In this document: piece after piece, positions 20,001 to 29,403 of the stretch | How the letters are laid out: each line of letters begins with the position of its first letter | How positions within the stretch are numbered: position 1 is the stretch's first letter | Source of the DNA: Rhodanobacter sp. T12-5 | Lineage (GTDB): Bacteria; Pseudomonadota; Gammaproteobacteria; Xanthomonadales; Rhodanobacteraceae | Direction of reading: 5' to 3' | DNA: 64,000 nt | Assembly (NCBI RefSeq): GCF_008329435.1 | Contig: NZ_NPKN01000002.1 | Location: 682,001-746,000 of the forward strand | Notes under the pieces: generated by a model | Database searches by the model: none | Seen by the model: the letters and a program-made list of their open reading frames with translations, nothing else | Told to the model about the DNA's origin: nothing | Position numbers and translations under genes: made by a program

Positions 20001-20930
20001 CTCGCCGCCGGCACCGGTGGCGGCACCCGGCCATGGCGCGATCGCGGTGGGATGGTTGTGCGTCTCCACCTTGATCGCGAAGTCGATGCGCTCCTCGTGA
20101 CCGCGCCACACGCCATCGGCCGGGTCGGCGAAGAACCGTTTGCCGGTGCTGCCCTCGATCACCGCCGCGTTGTCCGAATACGCGGACAAGGTATGCGCGG
20201 GCGACTGCTGATGGGTGTGCTTGATCATGCCGAACAGGGTCTTGTCCTGCTCCGCGCCATCCACCGTCCAGCTGGCATTGAACACCTTGTGCCGGCAGTG
20301 CTCGGAGTTCGCCTGGGCGAACATGAAAAGTTCGGCATCGGTGGGATCGCGGCCGAGTTCGGCGTATCGATCGACCAGATACTCGATCTCGTCGTCGGCC
20401 AATGCCAGTCCGAGGCGTGCGTTCGCCCCGGCCAGCGCGGCGCGTGGATCGTCGCCGAGCGCAACGTGCACCAGGTCGCCGGGCGAGCCGGCCAGGAACA
20501 GACCCTGCGCGTCCTCGATGCGGTTCAGCACCGATTGCGTCATCGCGTCATGCAGCACCGCCATGACCGCGTCATGATCCGGCGCCCCGGCCGGCGGCAG
20601 ACCGACGGCCAGCCAGGCCAGTCCGCGCTCCACGCGACGGACGTCGAAACCGGCGCCATGCAGGATGTCGGTGGCCTTGCTCGACCACGGCGAGATCGTG
20701 CCCAGCCGCGGCACCACCCACAGGGTTGCCGGCTCGGGCGCGGCGTCCTTCGCCTCCAGCACGGCCAGCAGCCGCTGGCGCAAGGCCCCGGTGGGCGCCA
20801 CGTCGGCGTCGATGAAGTAGACGAACCACGACGCCTGCACGCGCACGCCACGATGCAGTGCATCCAGGCGGGCATTGAGACGTTCGAGGCGAAACTGCGA
20901 GAGGGCGCTCTGCCCGTCGAGTGCGATCAT
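17067..20930 (-). CDS. purL: Phosphoribosylformylglycinamidine synthase (single-chain)
   Basis: Converts FGAR to FGAM with glutamine and ATP, step 4 of purine synthesis. 1287 residues, the normal size of the large gammaproteobacterial enzyme. In order: N-terminal PurS-like domain, linker with [19 protein letters not shown] sequence (here [16 protein letters not shown], about 205-220), two AIRS-like halves ([23 protein letters not shown]), then a C-terminal class-I glutamine amidotransferase with nucleophile Cys in GVCNGCQMM (about 1135) and the His in PHPERVF. Monocistronic in appearance, with 147 bp upstream to dsbC. Confidence 0.97.
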   Translation of the reverse strand: MIALDGQSALSQFRLERLNARLDALHRGVRVQASWFVYFIDADVAPTGALRQRLLAVLEAKDAAPEPATLWVVPRLGTISPWSSKATDILHGAGFDVRRVERGLAWLAVGLPPAGAPDHDAVMAVLHDAMTQSVLNRIEDAQGLFLAGSPGDLVHVALGDDPRAALAGANARLGLALADDEIEYLVDRYAELGRDPTDAELFMFAQANSEHCRHKVFNASWTVDGAEQDKTLFGMIKHTHQQSPAHTLSAYSDNAAVIEGSTGKRFFADPADGVWRGHEERIDFAIKVETHNHPTAIAPWPGAATGAGGEIRDEGATGRGGKPKAGLTGFSVSDLRIPGHPQPWEVDRPLPPRMASAFEIMRDGPLGAAAFNNEFGRPCLGGYFRSYEHETGEAGLRRGYDKPIMLAGGLANLRPGDVLKRAVQPGNKVIVLGGPAMLIGLGGGAASSLAGGASSAELDFASVQRDNAEMERRCQEVIDACWRLGEDNPIVSVHDVGAGGLSNAIPELLNDAGVGGVIDLSKIPCDDPSLSPMQVWSNESQERYVLAIGPENLPEFEAMCVRERCPYAVVGDATVERQLVLTDPRRELTVIDLPMDVLFGKPPRMHRDAKRVKPRIDLVPDLTGIGMDEALLRVLRLPTVGSKSFLITIGDRTVGGLNHRDPMVGPWQVPVADCAVTIADFDGYAGEAMAMAERAPVALLNSADAARLAVGEAITNLAAAPIANLGEIRLSANWMAAVNHPGEDAALFDAVKAIGMELCPQLDISIPVGKDSLSMQTEWHDGSTPQRTVSPVSLVITGFARVSDVRRTLTPQLRLDRGNSMLWLIDLGAGRDRLGGSALTQVFNRSGGVPPDLDDAKRLRALFELIQEANAGGLLLAYHDRSDGGVITTLLEMAFAGHCGLEIHLDGWAEATLRALFNEELGAVVQVAEANREAFEALLVKHGLAGISHRIGRPKEKLGIKLFLGDDTLFKWNWSTLFKAWNETSHAMQRLRDNPLSADAESQWRLDDTDPGITPKLTFDPAQDVAAPFIGKGGRPRIAVLREQGVNGQVEMSAAFTRAGFDAVDVHMSDLASGRIRLADFRGFAACGGFSYGDVLGAGRGWATSILYNDMLREQFAAFFADEAKFALGVCNGCQMMAQLKEIIPGAQHWPKFLRNASEQYESRLVTLEVLDSPSIFFKGMAGSRIPVAVAHGEGRVSFPHACSPSKSNGAVRFVDNRGKPTENFPLNTNGSPGGLAGFTAADGRVTIMMPHPERVFRSVQMSWHPEQWGEDSPWMRMFRNARVWCG

Positions 20931-21077
20931 GCGGGGAACGGCGCTATGCGAAGGAAACGCCTATTCTAACCCATGCTGCAATACGGCATCGACCCGGCTC
21001 ATGCCCGCAAGCAACGGGAGGCTGGCTCGAAGGTGGTCGTCCAGCCCCGTTTTGCCGCGGCTGGACCGCGGGCGGGT

Positions 21078-21836
21078 TCAGCCGCCCTGCTGCAACGCCG
21101 CCAGCAGTTGCTCCGGGGTGACGTAACCGCCCAGGGTGCGGCCATCGGCGCCAATGATCATCGGGGTGCCGGTGACACCCAGCTTGACACCCAGGTCGAA
21201 CTGATCCTTGACCGGATTGACGCAGGTGGCCGGCTTCGGCGCATGACCTTCCTTGGCGGCGGTGAACGCCGCCTTGCGATCGCTGGCGCACCACACCGAC
21301 ACCATTTCGGTGTAAGTGGGCGTGGGCCGACCGGCCGTGGTGGTCACACCCTCGCGCGGCCAGGCCAGGTACTCCACCGCGATGCCGGCCTTGTTGAAGG
21401 CGGCCATGTGCCCATGCAGCGCGCGGCAAAAGCCGCAATTGACGTCGGTGAAAACGGTGACCGTGTACTTCGGATGCTTCGGCGCAAACACGATGCGCTG
21501 CGATACCGGCACCTTGGCCAGCTCGGCCTTGCGGAAGCGTGCCCAGGCGGCGTCGCTGACATTCTGATGCTTGCCCAGGTCGAGCAGGTCGCCATTGATC
21601 AGGTACCGGCCATCGGCGCTGACATAAAGCATCTGGCCCGAGGCAATCACCTGGTAGAAGCCCGGCATCGGCGCCGGCTCGATCGAATCGATCTCGACCC
21701 CGGCGGCCAGCGTCTTGATGGCCTTCTGCACGATCTGCCGGGCAGCCGGCGTGACGGCGCCCGCAGCCGGCTCGGCGGCCCAGGCGCCAGCGATGAAGCC
21801 ACCGACACACAACGCCAGCACCAATTTCTTAAACAT
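21078..21836 (-). CDS. dsbC: Thiol:disulfide interchange protein DsbC
   Basis: Periplasmic disulfide isomerase, kept reduced by DsbD. 252 residues. The ATG at 21836 has TGAGGT upstream and leads a signal peptide (MFKKLVLALCVGGFIAGAWA). An N-terminal dimerisation domain (about 30-90) is followed by a thioredoxin fold with active site CGFC in FTDVNCGFCRALHGH (about 133) and cis-Pro loop GVTGTPMII (about 225). The CGFC variant replaces the common CGYC. A second Cys pair (SVWCASD ... ATCVNP) is conserved in DsbC. It is followed on the same strand by purL. Confidence 0.93.
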   Translation of the reverse strand: MFKKLVLALCVGGFIAGAWAAEPAAGAVTPAARQIVQKAIKTLAAGVEIDSIEPAPMPGFYQVIASGQMLYVSADGRYLINGDLLDLGKHQNVSDAAWARFRKAELAKVPVSQRIVFAPKHPKYTVTVFTDVNCGFCRALHGHMAAFNKAGIAVEYLAWPREGVTTTAGRPTPTYTEMVSVWCASDRKAAFTAAKEGHAPKPATCVNPVKDQFDLGVKLGVTGTPMIIGADGRTLGGYVTPEQLLAALQQGG

Positions 21837-21915
21837 CGCAAACCTCACCAGGGCCGATCCGCGTGCACAGTGCCGGCGGAAACGATCCATTCTCGCACAG
21901 GCGCCTGAACCTTCA

Positions 21916-22833
21916 TCACCCGCGCGGATGATGCTGCGCATGCAGCCGTTTCAGGCCCTCCTTCGCCACCAGCGTATAGATCTGGGTGGTGCTGAGCGAG
22001 CTGTGGCCGAGCAGCATCTGCAACGCGCGAAGGTCGGCGCCATGGTTCAGCAGGTGGGTGGCGAACGAGTGCCGCAGTACGTGCGGCGAGATCCGCTTCG
22101 GATGGATGCCGACCTTCAGCGCATGGCGCTTCACCAGCGTCCAGAACATCTGCCGGGTCATGCCCTCGCCGCGATTGCTCAGGAACAGCGCCACCGGTTG
22201 GCGGCCTTTCGCCAGCGCCGGACGCGCTCCGGCCAGGTAGGCGCCGACGTGTTCCAGCGCCACCTCGCCAACCGGCACCAGTCGGTCCTTGCCGCCCTTG
22301 CCGGTGATCCGCAGCACGCCCTGGCGCGTGTTCAACGCGGCCAGCGGCAGCTCGACCAGCTCGGACACGCGCAGGCCCGAGGCGTACATCAACTCCAGCA
22401 TCGCGCGATCGCGCAGGCCCAGCGGGGTCGTCGCATCGGGTGCGTCGAGCAGTCCTTCGATCTCGCGCTCGGCCAGCGCCTTGGGCAGGCTGCGCGGCAT
22501 CTTCGGCCGTTCGATCAACAGGGTCGGATCCACGAAATCCGCATCGGTGCGGGCAAGGAAAGCGTAATAACGACGGAACGCCGACTGCCTCCGCGCGATC
22601 GAGCGCACCGCCCCCGACTGCGCGCCGTGATACGCGGAAATATCCTCGCGCCGGGCGGTGCGCAAATGCCGCCCGCGCGCGCCGAGCCAACGGGCCAGGG
22701 CTTCCAGGTCGCGTCGATAGGCTTCCAGCGTGCGATCGGCCAGGCCGTCCTCGGACCACACCCGTTCGATGAACGCGGCAATGCTCAGCTGGTCGGCATC
22801 GGCGATACTGGCGCGGCTTTCTTCCTTTTTCAT
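21916..22833 (-). CDS. xerD: Tyrosine recombinase XerD
   Basis: Acts with XerC at dif to resolve chromosome dimers. About 305 residues. The N-terminal SAM-like core-binding domain (about 15-100) precedes the catalytic domain with Arg in ASGLRVSELVEL, Lys in [46 protein letters not shown] (His/Tyr). The ending (HAQHHPRG) matches the XerD C-terminus of related genomes. The start is uncertain: ATGs at 22869, 22848 and 22833 all lack a good ribosome-binding site. It is divergent from the RDD gene. Confidence 0.93.
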   Translation of the reverse strand: MKKEESRASIADADQLSIAAFIERVWSEDGLADRTLEAYRRDLEALARWLGARGRHLRTARREDISAYHGAQSGAVRSIARRQSAFRRYYAFLARTDADFVDPTLLIERPKMPRSLPKALAEREIEGLLDAPDATTPLGLRDRAMLELMYASGLRVSELVELPLAALNTRQGVLRITGKGGKDRLVPVGEVALEHVGAYLAGARPALAKGRQPVALFLSNRGEGMTRQMFWTLVKRHALKVGIHPKRISPHVLRHSFATHLLNHGADLRALQMLLGHSSLSTTQIYTLVAKEGLKRLHAQHHPRG

Positions 22834-22883
22834 GCGCACGATGCTGGCCATTGCGCGCGCACTACGCAAGCGATCAACGACCG

Positions 22884-23387
22884 ATGCCGACTCCGCTCAC
22901 CACCACCAACCTGCCTTGCCCGCTGTGGCGCCGCCTGTTGGCGCTCGTCTATGATTTGCTGATCGTGGCGGCCATCGTGATGGTGGTCGGCCTGCTGTGC
23001 CAGATGGCCACCGGTGGCCATCTGATCGGCACCGGCGCGAAGGTCACCGTACCGCTCTGGTACCAGGCACTGCAGGGCATGGTGGTGGCGGCGTATTTCA
23101 TCAGCTCCTGGCGGCGCGGCGGACAGACGGTGGGGATGCGGCCGTGGCGCATCCGGGTCACCCGCAGCGATGGCCGCACGCCAACGATGCGACAAGCGAT
23201 CATTCGCGTACTGGTGGCGGCGGCACCGATGCTGCTGCTGGCACTGGCTGCGCCGATGGGGCTGCGGACTACGCTGTGGATGTTGCTGATCGCGTGGATC
23301 GGCTGGTTCGCCGTGGCCTTGTTCGATTCGCGTCGGCGCGCCCTGCACGATCTTGCGGCGGGCACCGAGATTCGCCTGCTCGAATAG
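22884..23387 (+). CDS. RDD family membrane protein
   Basis: 167 residues with three to four hydrophobic segments. The RDD signature is clear: WRRLLALVYDLLIV near the N-terminus (R and D of RDD), SWRRGGQTVGMRPWRIRV in the middle, and FDSRRRALHDLAAGTEI at the end. RDD proteins are inner-membrane proteins, some implicated in Na+/H+ antiport; the role here is unknown. It is divergent from xerD, an arrangement common in this order, and is followed by a methyltransferase gene 70 bp later. Confidence 0.85.
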   Translation: MPTPLTTTNLPCPLWRRLLALVYDLLIVAAIVMVVGLLCQMATGGHLIGTGAKVTVPLWYQALQGMVVAAYFISSWRRGGQTVGMRPWRIRVTRSDGRTPTMRQAIIRVLVAAAPMLLLALAAPMGLRTTLWMLLIAWIGWFAVALFDSRRRALHDLAAGTEIRLLE

Positions 23388-23457
23388 TCGAGGAGAGCGC
23401 TCGCTGCTCGCCCGACCTCGCCACACTTCAGTCCATGCTTCAGGATTCAACCCGACG

Positions 23458-24225
23458 ATGCCAACTCCACCTCCGGCGGAAAGCCGCAGCGATGCCGAAC
23501 TGATCCGCACCAATCGCGGCTTCTATGAATCGCTGTGGTCGCAGGCAAAGTTGATCGGGCCCGAACGCTTCAACACCTGGCCGTTGCTGCGGGAACTGGC
23601 CGGCGCCGCGCCGCGCCGGCTGGAAGTGGCCCCGGGCCTGCGCCCGCGACTGCCGTTGCAAGACACCTGCTTCGTCGACCTCAGCCATGCCGCGCTGCGT
23701 CAGCTGCACGCCAGCGGCGCTACGGCCGTGCACGGCATGATCGGCGCCCTGCCCTGCGCCGACGCCAGCTTCGACCTGATCTGCGCGCTGGACATCCTCG
23801 AACACGTCGCCGACGACGACAGCGCACTGGCCGAACTTGCACGCGTCGCCGCACCCGGCGCCAGCGTGCTGCTGTCGGTGCCGCTGCATCCGGAGGCGTG
23901 GACCGCGTTCGACGAATTCGTCGGCCATTGCCGGCGCTACGAACCGGCACAGATCGTGGCCCGGCTTGCCGCACGCGGCTTCACCATCGAGCGCAGCGCG
24001 ATCTATGGCATGCAGCCGAAATCCTCGCGCCTGCTCGACCTCGGCCAGTGGTGCCTCATCCACCGGCGCGAGCATGCGATGTGGTGGTACAACCGCGTGT
24101 TCATGCCGCTCGGCCTGTACTTCCAGAAGCCGCTGCAATGGCGCGACGGTCTGGGCGACACGAGCGGCGTCGACGAACTGCTGCTGCGCTGCAGATACCA
24201 ACCGGCCCCGGCGCCAAGTCACTGA
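23458..24225 (+). CDS. Class I SAM-dependent methyltransferase
   Basis: 255 residues, Methyltransf_11-like Rossmann fold. Motif I is modified (RRLEVAPGLRPRLPL, about 46-60), motif II region is FVDLSHAALRQLHASG, and the motif IV region is DLICALDILEHVADDDSALAELARV (about 103-127), with ASVLLSVPLHPEAW after it. The glycine-rich loop is degenerate (EVAPG), which is seen in some members. The substrate is unknown. The gene precedes phaZ on the same strand with a 90-bp gap. Confidence 0.8.
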   Translation: MPTPPPAESRSDAELIRTNRGFYESLWSQAKLIGPERFNTWPLLRELAGAAPRRLEVAPGLRPRLPLQDTCFVDLSHAALRQLHASGATAVHGMIGALPCADASFDLICALDILEHVADDDSALAELARVAAPGASVLLSVPLHPEAWTAFDEFVGHCRRYEPAQIVARLAARGFTIERSAIYGMQPKSSRLLDLGQWCLIHRREHAMWWYNRVFMPLGLYFQKPLQWRDGLGDTSGVDELLLRCRYQPAPAPSH

Positions 24226-24315
24226 TTGCCCTCGGCGCGATCATTGCGGCGTCGCAACACGCGAACGGAAAACGGCGCTAAGATGGCGCCTTTCGCCTGC
24301 GGCAAACCCACTCCG

Positions 24316-25569
24316 ATGCTCTATCAGATCCACGAATGGCAGCGCTCGTTCCTCGGCCCGCTGAGCTATTTCGCGCAAGCCAATGCGCGCATGCTCAACG
24401 ACCACGGCAACCCGTTCGCGCAGATGCCCGGCGCCCAGCGGATGGCAGCCGGATACGAGCTGATCCATCGCCTCGGCAAGGACTACGAGAAACCCGAGTT
24501 CGGCATCCACGGCACCACCGCGCACGATCATGAGATCGCGGTGATCGAGCGGATCGCGCTGGCCAAACCGTTCTGTCAGCTGAAGCGCTTCAAGCGCTTC
24601 AGCGACAACCCGGCCACCATCGCGAAGATGAAGAACGACCCGGTCGTGCTGGTCGTCGCTCCGTTGTCCGGCCATCACTCCACCTTGCTGCGCGATACCG
24701 TGCGCACGCTGCTGCGCGAGCACAAGGTCTACATCACGGACTGGGTCGATGCACGCATGGTGCCGACCTCGGCCGGCACCTTCTCGCTGGACGATTACGT
24801 CGCGTACATCGAGGAGTTCATCCGTCACATCGGCGCACGCGAGCTGCACGTGATCTCGGTGTGCCAGCCGACCGTGCCGGTACTGGCGGCGGTATCGCTG
24901 ATGGCCGCGCGCGGCGAGGATACGCCGCGCAGCCTGACCATGATGGGCGGCCCGATCGACCCTCGCCGCAGCCCCACCAGCGTCGACAACCTGGCCACCC
25001 ACCAGCCGCTGTCGTGGTTCCGCGGCAACGTGATCCACACCGTGCCGTCGAACTACCCCGGCCGAGGCAGGGAGGTCTATCCCGGCTTCCTGCAGCACGC
25101 CGGCTTCATCGCGATGAACCCCAGCCGCCACTTGAACTCGCACTGGGATTTCTACCAGGACCTGCTGCGCGGCGACCTCGACGATGCCGAGTCGCATCGC
25201 AAGTTCTACGACGAGTACAACGCCGTGCTCGACATGCCGGCCGAGTTCTACCTCGACACCATCGAGAAGGTATTCCAGCAATTCCTGCTGCCACGCGGGC
25301 TGTGGGATGTCGCCGGCGAACGGGTCGACCCGTCCGCAATCAGGCGCAGCGCGCTGCTGACCATCGAGGGCGAACTGGACGACATCTCCGGCCTCGGCCA
25401 GACCCAGGCGGCGCACGATCTGTGCAGCAGCATCCCGGCGAAGCGTCGTGCGCACAGGGTGATCGAAGGTGCCGGCCACTACGGCATCTTCAGCGGCCGC
25501 CGCTGGCGCGAGACGGTGTATCCGCAGGTACGCGACTTCATCCGCAAGTTCGACCAGGCGGCGAAGTAG
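24316..25569 (+). CDS. phaZ: Intracellular poly(3-hydroxyalkanoate) depolymerase
   Basis: Degrades stored PHB granules. 417 residues of the alpha/beta-hydrolase PhaZ type (starts MLYQIHEWQRSFLGPLSYFAQ). The nucleophile is a cysteine in the lipase-box-like SVCQPTVPVLAAVSLMAA (about residue 183), with an acid in IEGELDDISG (about 355) and the His in EGAGHYGIFSGRRWRE (about 388-403). This Cys variant is typical of intracellular depolymerases. The ATG at 24316 starts the conserved region. It implies that the organism stores PHB; no phaC is in the window. Confidence 0.92.
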   Translation: MLYQIHEWQRSFLGPLSYFAQANARMLNDHGNPFAQMPGAQRMAAGYELIHRLGKDYEKPEFGIHGTTAHDHEIAVIERIALAKPFCQLKRFKRFSDNPATIAKMKNDPVVLVVAPLSGHHSTLLRDTVRTLLREHKVYITDWVDARMVPTSAGTFSLDDYVAYIEEFIRHIGARELHVISVCQPTVPVLAAVSLMAARGEDTPRSLTMMGGPIDPRRSPTSVDNLATHQPLSWFRGNVIHTVPSNYPGRGREVYPGFLQHAGFIAMNPSRHLNSHWDFYQDLLRGDLDDAESHRKFYDEYNAVLDMPAEFYLDTIEKVFQQFLLPRGLWDVAGERVDPSAIRRSALLTIEGELDDISGLGQTQAAHDLCSSIPAKRRAHRVIEGAGHYGIFSGRRWRETVYPQVRDFIRKFDQAAK

Positions 25570-25612
25570 TCGTCTGCACGGAATCTGATGCAGCGGCGCG
25601 TTCTATTGTTTT

Positions 25613-25660
25613 AGAGCGAAGAGCTTTCGCCCTCCGCAGGAGGACGAAAGCTTTTGCTCT
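25613..25660. repeat. Long hairpin downstream of phaZ
   Basis: AGAGCGAAGAGCTTTCG (25613-25629) pairs with CGAAAGCTTTTGCTCT (25645-25660), with an inner CCTCC/GGAGG pair, giving a nearly continuous ~22-bp stem. There is no U-tract on either strand. It is followed by CCCTCACCCCGCCCCTCTCTCCGGC-like sequence (25691-25715), a half-copy of a palindrome common in xanthomonad intergenic regions. Confidence 0.6.
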
Positions 25661-25730
25661 TGAGATCGCGCAGAACGAGGCGCAAGAGCGCCCTCACCCC
25701 GCCCCTCTCTCCGGCGAGTAGATGGAGCAG

Positions 25731-26750
25731 TCAGTGTCGCGCGAAAAACTCGCGGAACGCGGCGACCGTGCGCTCGATGCCGTCATCGTCGATATCCAGA
25801 TGCGTGACCAGGCGCAGCGTAGGCAGGTAACCGATGCTGATGCGGATGCCGGCGGCACGCAAATGGACGTCCAGATCCCCCAGTCGCTCGGCGGGCACGT
25901 CGATGAATACCATGTTGGTGTGCTGGCCAAGCAGGTCGATGCCGGCAATCTCGCGCAAGCGTCCAGCCAGATATTCCGCGCGATGATGATCGTCGGCCAA
26001 CCGTGCCACGTGATGATCCAGGGCATGCATCCCCGCCGCGGCGAGGATGCCGGCTTGCCGCCAACCGCCGCCGGTGACCTTGCGCCAGCGGCGCGCCTTG
26101 TCGATCAGCGCCTGCGAACCGACCAGCACCGAGCCGACCGGCGCGCCGAGTCCCTTCGAAAGGCAGATCGACACCGTATCGAAATGCCGCGCGATCTCGC
26201 GCGCCGGCACGTCGCAGGCGACGGCCGCGTTGAACAGGCGCGCGCCATCCAGATGCAGGCCGAGCCCATGCGCGCGCGCCACGTCGTGCGCAGCGGCCAG
26301 GTAGCCCAGTGGCAGCGTGCGACCGTGCCAGGTGTTTTCCAGCGCCAGCACACGCGTGCGCGCGAAATGCGGATCGACCGGCTTGATCGCCGCCTCGATG
26401 CGGTCCAGCGGCAACGTGCCGTCGTCCGCCTGCACGATCGGCTGCGGCTGGATCGATCCGAGCACCGCCGCGCCGCCGCCCTCGAACTTGTAGGTGTGCG
26501 CGTCCATGCCGACCAGGTATTCGTCGCCGCGCTCGCAGTGCGCCAGCAACGCCAGCAGGTTGGACTGTGTACCGCTGGGCACGAACAGGCCGGCGTCGAA
26601 ACCGAGCTCGCCGGCCAGCCGCTGCTGCAGCGCGTTGACCGTGGGGTCTTCGCCGTAGACGTCGTCGCCGACCTCGGCCGCCAGCATCGCCGCGCGCATC
26701 GTGGCGGTGGGACGAGTCACGGTATCGCTGCGCAGATCAACCCATTCCAC
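25731..26750 (-). CDS. ltaE: Low-specificity L-threonine aldolase
   Basis: PLP enzyme splitting L-threonine and allo-threonine into glycine and acetaldehyde. 339 residues, fold type I. Visible: N-terminal VDLRSDTVTRPT (about 4-15), VGDDVYGEDPTVNALQ, the LDGARLFNAAVA segment with the PLP-pyridine Asp (about 168), and the Schiff-base Lys in SICLSKGLGAPVGSVL (about 195). The substrate-contacting YLVGMDAHTYKFEGGG replaces the usual HI-type stretch but retains the His. Converges with phaZ. Confidence 0.92.
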   Translation of the reverse strand: MEWVDLRSDTVTRPTATMRAAMLAAEVGDDVYGEDPTVNALQQRLAGELGFDAGLFVPSGTQSNLLALLAHCERGDEYLVGMDAHTYKFEGGGAAVLGSIQPQPIVQADDGTLPLDRIEAAIKPVDPHFARTRVLALENTWHGRTLPLGYLAAAHDVARAHGLGLHLDGARLFNAAVACDVPAREIARHFDTVSICLSKGLGAPVGSVLVGSQALIDKARRWRKVTGGGWRQAGILAAAGMHALDHHVARLADDHHRAEYLAGRLREIAGIDLLGQHTNMVFIDVPAERLGDLDVHLRAAGIRISIGYLPTLRLVTHLDIDDDGIERTVAAFREFFARH

Positions 26751-27066
26751 GATGCACCCCAGACATTGGCAAAGAAAGGGAGCTTGGCTGCATCGGCGGC
26801 TTCGTTCAAGCCTGCATGAACACCAGGCCGGGACGAGTGCCGGTAACTAATGGCGCTTGCTTGAGCGCAAAACTTCCACTTTTCGTGCCGCGAAGGCGCA
26901 CCGCTTTTCCAGGGTGCGCACTCAGCAAGCGCGGCGAGTTGCGCTGGACTTTCCCGCATGTAGGAGCGACTTCAGTCGCGATGCTCTATACGCAAGCCGC
27001 CGCAGAACTCCAGAAGCATCGCGACTGAAGTCGCTCCCACCACCGCCCCGAGAACTCCCCTTGCCG
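26751..27066. other. 316-bp intergenic region between ltaE and lptG
   Basis: Contains the upstream region of ltaE (transcribed leftward) and a REP-like palindrome (26960-27040) close to the lptG stop. No credible coding frame was found in 26751-26959; the short open frames there lack a ribosome-binding site. No promoter could be assigned with confidence. Confidence 0.5.
26960..27040. repeat. GTRGGAGC palindrome (REP-like), copy 3
   Basis: Arms GTAGGAGCGACTTCAGTCGC (26960-26979) and GCGACTGAAGTCGCTCCCAC (27021-27040), with adjoining GATGCT/AGCATC also pairing, around a ~29-nt loop. The stem has compensatory changes relative to copies 1 and 2 (GAC/GTC in place of GGC/GCC), which argues that pairing is maintained. 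Confidence 0.9.
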
Positions 27067-28176
27067 TCACACGCGTCGGCGGAAGTACAGCCACGCAGCC
27101 AAGGTCAGGATCGTCGCCGGCAAGAGGTTGGCCAGCAGCGGCGGCATGCCGTAGACGGTGCCGAAGTTCACCATCGCCTGTTGCAGGAAGTACCAGCCGA
27201 GCGCCAGCAGGATGCCCATGAACATGCGCTTGCCCAGCCCACCGGAGCGCAGCGCGCCGAACGCGAACGGCATCACGCACAGCACCAGCACCAGCACGTT
27301 GAGCGGGTACAGCGCGCGGCCCCAGAACGCGACGGCGTAAGTGCCGGGGCTTTGCCCGTTGCTTTCCAGGTAATTGATGTTGCGGCGCAGGTCGCGCATG
27401 GACAGGTATTGCGGCTGGATCACCGACTGCGCCAGCACCTGCGGGTTCAGGCTCGACTGCCAGGGTTCGCTGGCCATGATGCGCGAATGCGTGCCCGTTG
27501 CATCCAGCGTGGTGCTGCGCACGTCGTGCAGGATCCACTGGTGACCGTCGTGTTCGGCCGTGCGGGCCCATTGCAGGCGATCGAGCTGCCCGTCGGCGGC
27601 AAAGGTGAATATCCGCACGTCGCTCAGCTGCACCGCGCTGACGCCGTTTTTCGACGTGAGCACCGTGCCGCGCGCGTTGATGATGTGGTCGCCATCGCGC
27701 GCCCACAGGCCGCTGTCGGTGTCCATGCCGAGCGTGCTGGATTTCATCCGCAGCTGCATCGTCTGCGCCTGCTGGTCGCCCCATGGCGCCAGCGTCTCGC
27801 CGAGAATCACCACACCGACGATCAGCACCGCGACCACGCCGACCGCGGACCCGGCAATGCGCAAACGCGACATGCCGGCCGCGCGCAGCGCCGTCAGTTC
27901 GCCGGTGCCGGCCAGGCCGCCGAGGCCGAGCAGGCCACCGATCAATGCGGCGTAACCGAAGAACTCGTAGGCCCGGCGCGGAAACGTCACCAGCACGTAC
28001 AGCGCCGCGCTGCCGATGCTCTCGCCGTGCTTGCCGCCAAGTTGACGCAGCAGGGTGCTCATCGCGTCGAAACCGGTCAGCACCAGCCACACCATCAGCA
28101 GCGATCCGAGCACGCTCATCGCCACCAGCCGGTCGACCCGCTTGATGGTGAACGCACCGGCGAGGGAAAAGCTCAT
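27067..28176 (-). CDS. lptG: LPS export ABC transporter permease LptG
   Basis: One of two permeases of the LptB2FG machine that extracts LPS from the inner membrane and passes it to LptC/LptA. 369 residues: six hydrophobic segments (three at about 15-125, three at about 275-365) flank a periplasmic beta-jellyroll. Conserved stretches include VDRLVAMSVLGSLLMVWLVL, the coupling region GELTALRAAGMSRLRIAGS and the GGLGKRMFMGILLALGWYFLQQ end. The ATG at 28176 overlaps the lptF stop (ATGA). It follows lptF and lies opposite pepA, the usual gammaproteobacterial order. Confidence 0.93.
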   Translation of the reverse strand: MSFSLAGAFTIKRVDRLVAMSVLGSLLMVWLVLTGFDAMSTLLRQLGGKHGESIGSAALYVLVTFPRRAYEFFGYAALIGGLLGLGGLAGTGELTALRAAGMSRLRIAGSAVGVVAVLIVGVVILGETLAPWGDQQAQTMQLRMKSSTLGMDTDSGLWARDGDHIINARGTVLTSKNGVSAVQLSDVRIFTFAADGQLDRLQWARTAEHDGHQWILHDVRSTTLDATGTHSRIMASEPWQSSLNPQVLAQSVIQPQYLSMRDLRRNINYLESNGQSPGTYAVAFWGRALYPLNVLVLVLCVMPFAFGALRSGGLGKRMFMGILLALGWYFLQQAMVNFGTVYGMPPLLANLLPATILTLAAWLYFRRRV

Positions 28177-29303
28177 GTCGGCGCCCCCGTGGTTGGCTGG
28201 CGCGGTGGCGACAGGCGCGGCTTGCGCGGCGAATACTGTTTCCAGAGCATCCACAGCGCCAGCGCCAGCACCAGCGCGTGCAGCGCCCACAATGGCCCCT
28301 CGTTGTGCCAGTGGTTCTTGCCGATCTGCGCGCGACCCAGTGCCAGCAGCAAGTAGTAGAGGTAGAACGTGACGATCGCCAGCAGCAGCCGGCCGTACTT
28401 CGGTTCGCGCGGGCTTTGCCGCGACAGCGGCAATGCCAGCAGCAACAGCACCAGCGTCAACGGCGGCGCGTTCGCGCGCCAGGCGAACTCGGCGCGATCG
28501 GACGGGTCGTCGGATCGGGCCAGCGCCCAGCTGTCCTTCGAGTGCGCCGGGTCGTCGTCGTCATCGGCCTGCACGTTGGAGAGCGCGGTGTCGTTGCGCG
28601 CGTACCGCATCTGCCGCCAGTTATCGGCGCCGAGCGGAATGTCGTATTGCCAGCCATCCTTGAACGCGATGAAGCGGCCGTCGCCGTTGCTCTCCTGATA
28701 CAGCTCGCCGCTGGCCGCGTTGACGACCTTCAAGTGCGGCGGGCCTTGCTTGCTGTCGCTCTGGGTGGCGACGAACGTACGCCCGAGCTTGCTGCCGTCG
28801 CGACTGAGGCTGTCGACGAAGATGATGCCGCCCTTGCCCGGCAGGTTGGTGAAGCGGCCGGCGTCCAGCCCGGCGGCGATCACCGAACGGTTCGCCGCCG
28901 CGACCATGGCGTCGCTGGTACGCACCGCCCACGGACCCAGCCACAACGCCACCAGCGCAGTGATCGACACCAGCACCACGCCGAGTATCAGCACCGGTCG
29001 CAGGAGGCCACGCGGACCCATGCCGGAAGAAGCCAGTACGTGCATCTCGCTCTCGCGATACATCCGGCCAAGGCCCATGAGTACGCCGATGAAGCTGGCC
29101 AGCGGCAGCATGTTGGTCAGTCCGTCGAGCGTGCGCAGGCCCAGCACCTGGAACATCACGCTGGCCGGAAAACCGCCGCTGGCGACCTGCTGCAGCACCT
29201 TGGCAAAGGCACTGCCGGCGACGATCACCAGCAGCACCGCGACGGTGGCGGCCACGGTCTGCGCCAGCTCGCGCAGGAAATAGCGGTCGAGAATGCTCAG
29301 CAT
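28173..29303 (-). CDS. lptF: LPS export ABC transporter permease LptF
   Basis: Partner permease of LptG. 376 residues beginning MLSILDRYFLRELAQTV, with the first three membrane helices at about 15-125 and the last three at about 280-365. The cytoplasmic coupling helix region MGLGRMYRESEMHVLASSGMGPRGLLRP is characteristic. The periplasmic jellyroll lies between (IIFVDSLSRDGSKLGRTFVAT...). The gene overlaps lptG by 4 bp and is divergent from pepA across a 100-bp promoter region. The frame is open upstream of 29303 but without similarity. Confidence 0.93.
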   Translation of the reverse strand: MLSILDRYFLRELAQTVAATVAVLLVIVAGSAFAKVLQQVASGGFPASVMFQVLGLRTLDGLTNMLPLASFIGVLMGLGRMYRESEMHVLASSGMGPRGLLRPVLILGVVLVSITALVALWLGPWAVRTSDAMVAAANRSVIAAGLDAGRFTNLPGKGGIIFVDSLSRDGSKLGRTFVATQSDSKQGPPHLKVVNAASGELYQESNGDGRFIAFKDGWQYDIPLGADNWRQMRYARNDTALSNVQADDDDDPAHSKDSWALARSDDPSDRAEFAWRANAPPLTLVLLLLALPLSRQSPREPKYGRLLLAIVTFYLYYLLLALGRAQIGKNHWHNEGPLWALHALVLALALWMLWKQYSPRKPRLSPPRQPTTGAPT

Positions 29304-29403
29304 GCGATAAACTTGTCCGCTTACCCACCGCGGCCCGATCGGGCCGGAAAGCCGCAATTCTAGCCTGTCCGGCCTCTGCCGGGCCGATACAGGAAACATC
29401 CAG

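Noticed and set aside
16962..20969. Very long open frame (1335 codons) on the plus strand opposite purL
   Set aside because: It is antisense to purL, made of Arg/His/Ala/Gln-rich low-complexity sequence typical of reverse frames in GC-rich genes, and has no domain.
25613..25660. Intrinsic terminator for phaZ
   Set aside because: The stem is strong but neither strand has a T-tract after it, so it is listed only as a hairpin.
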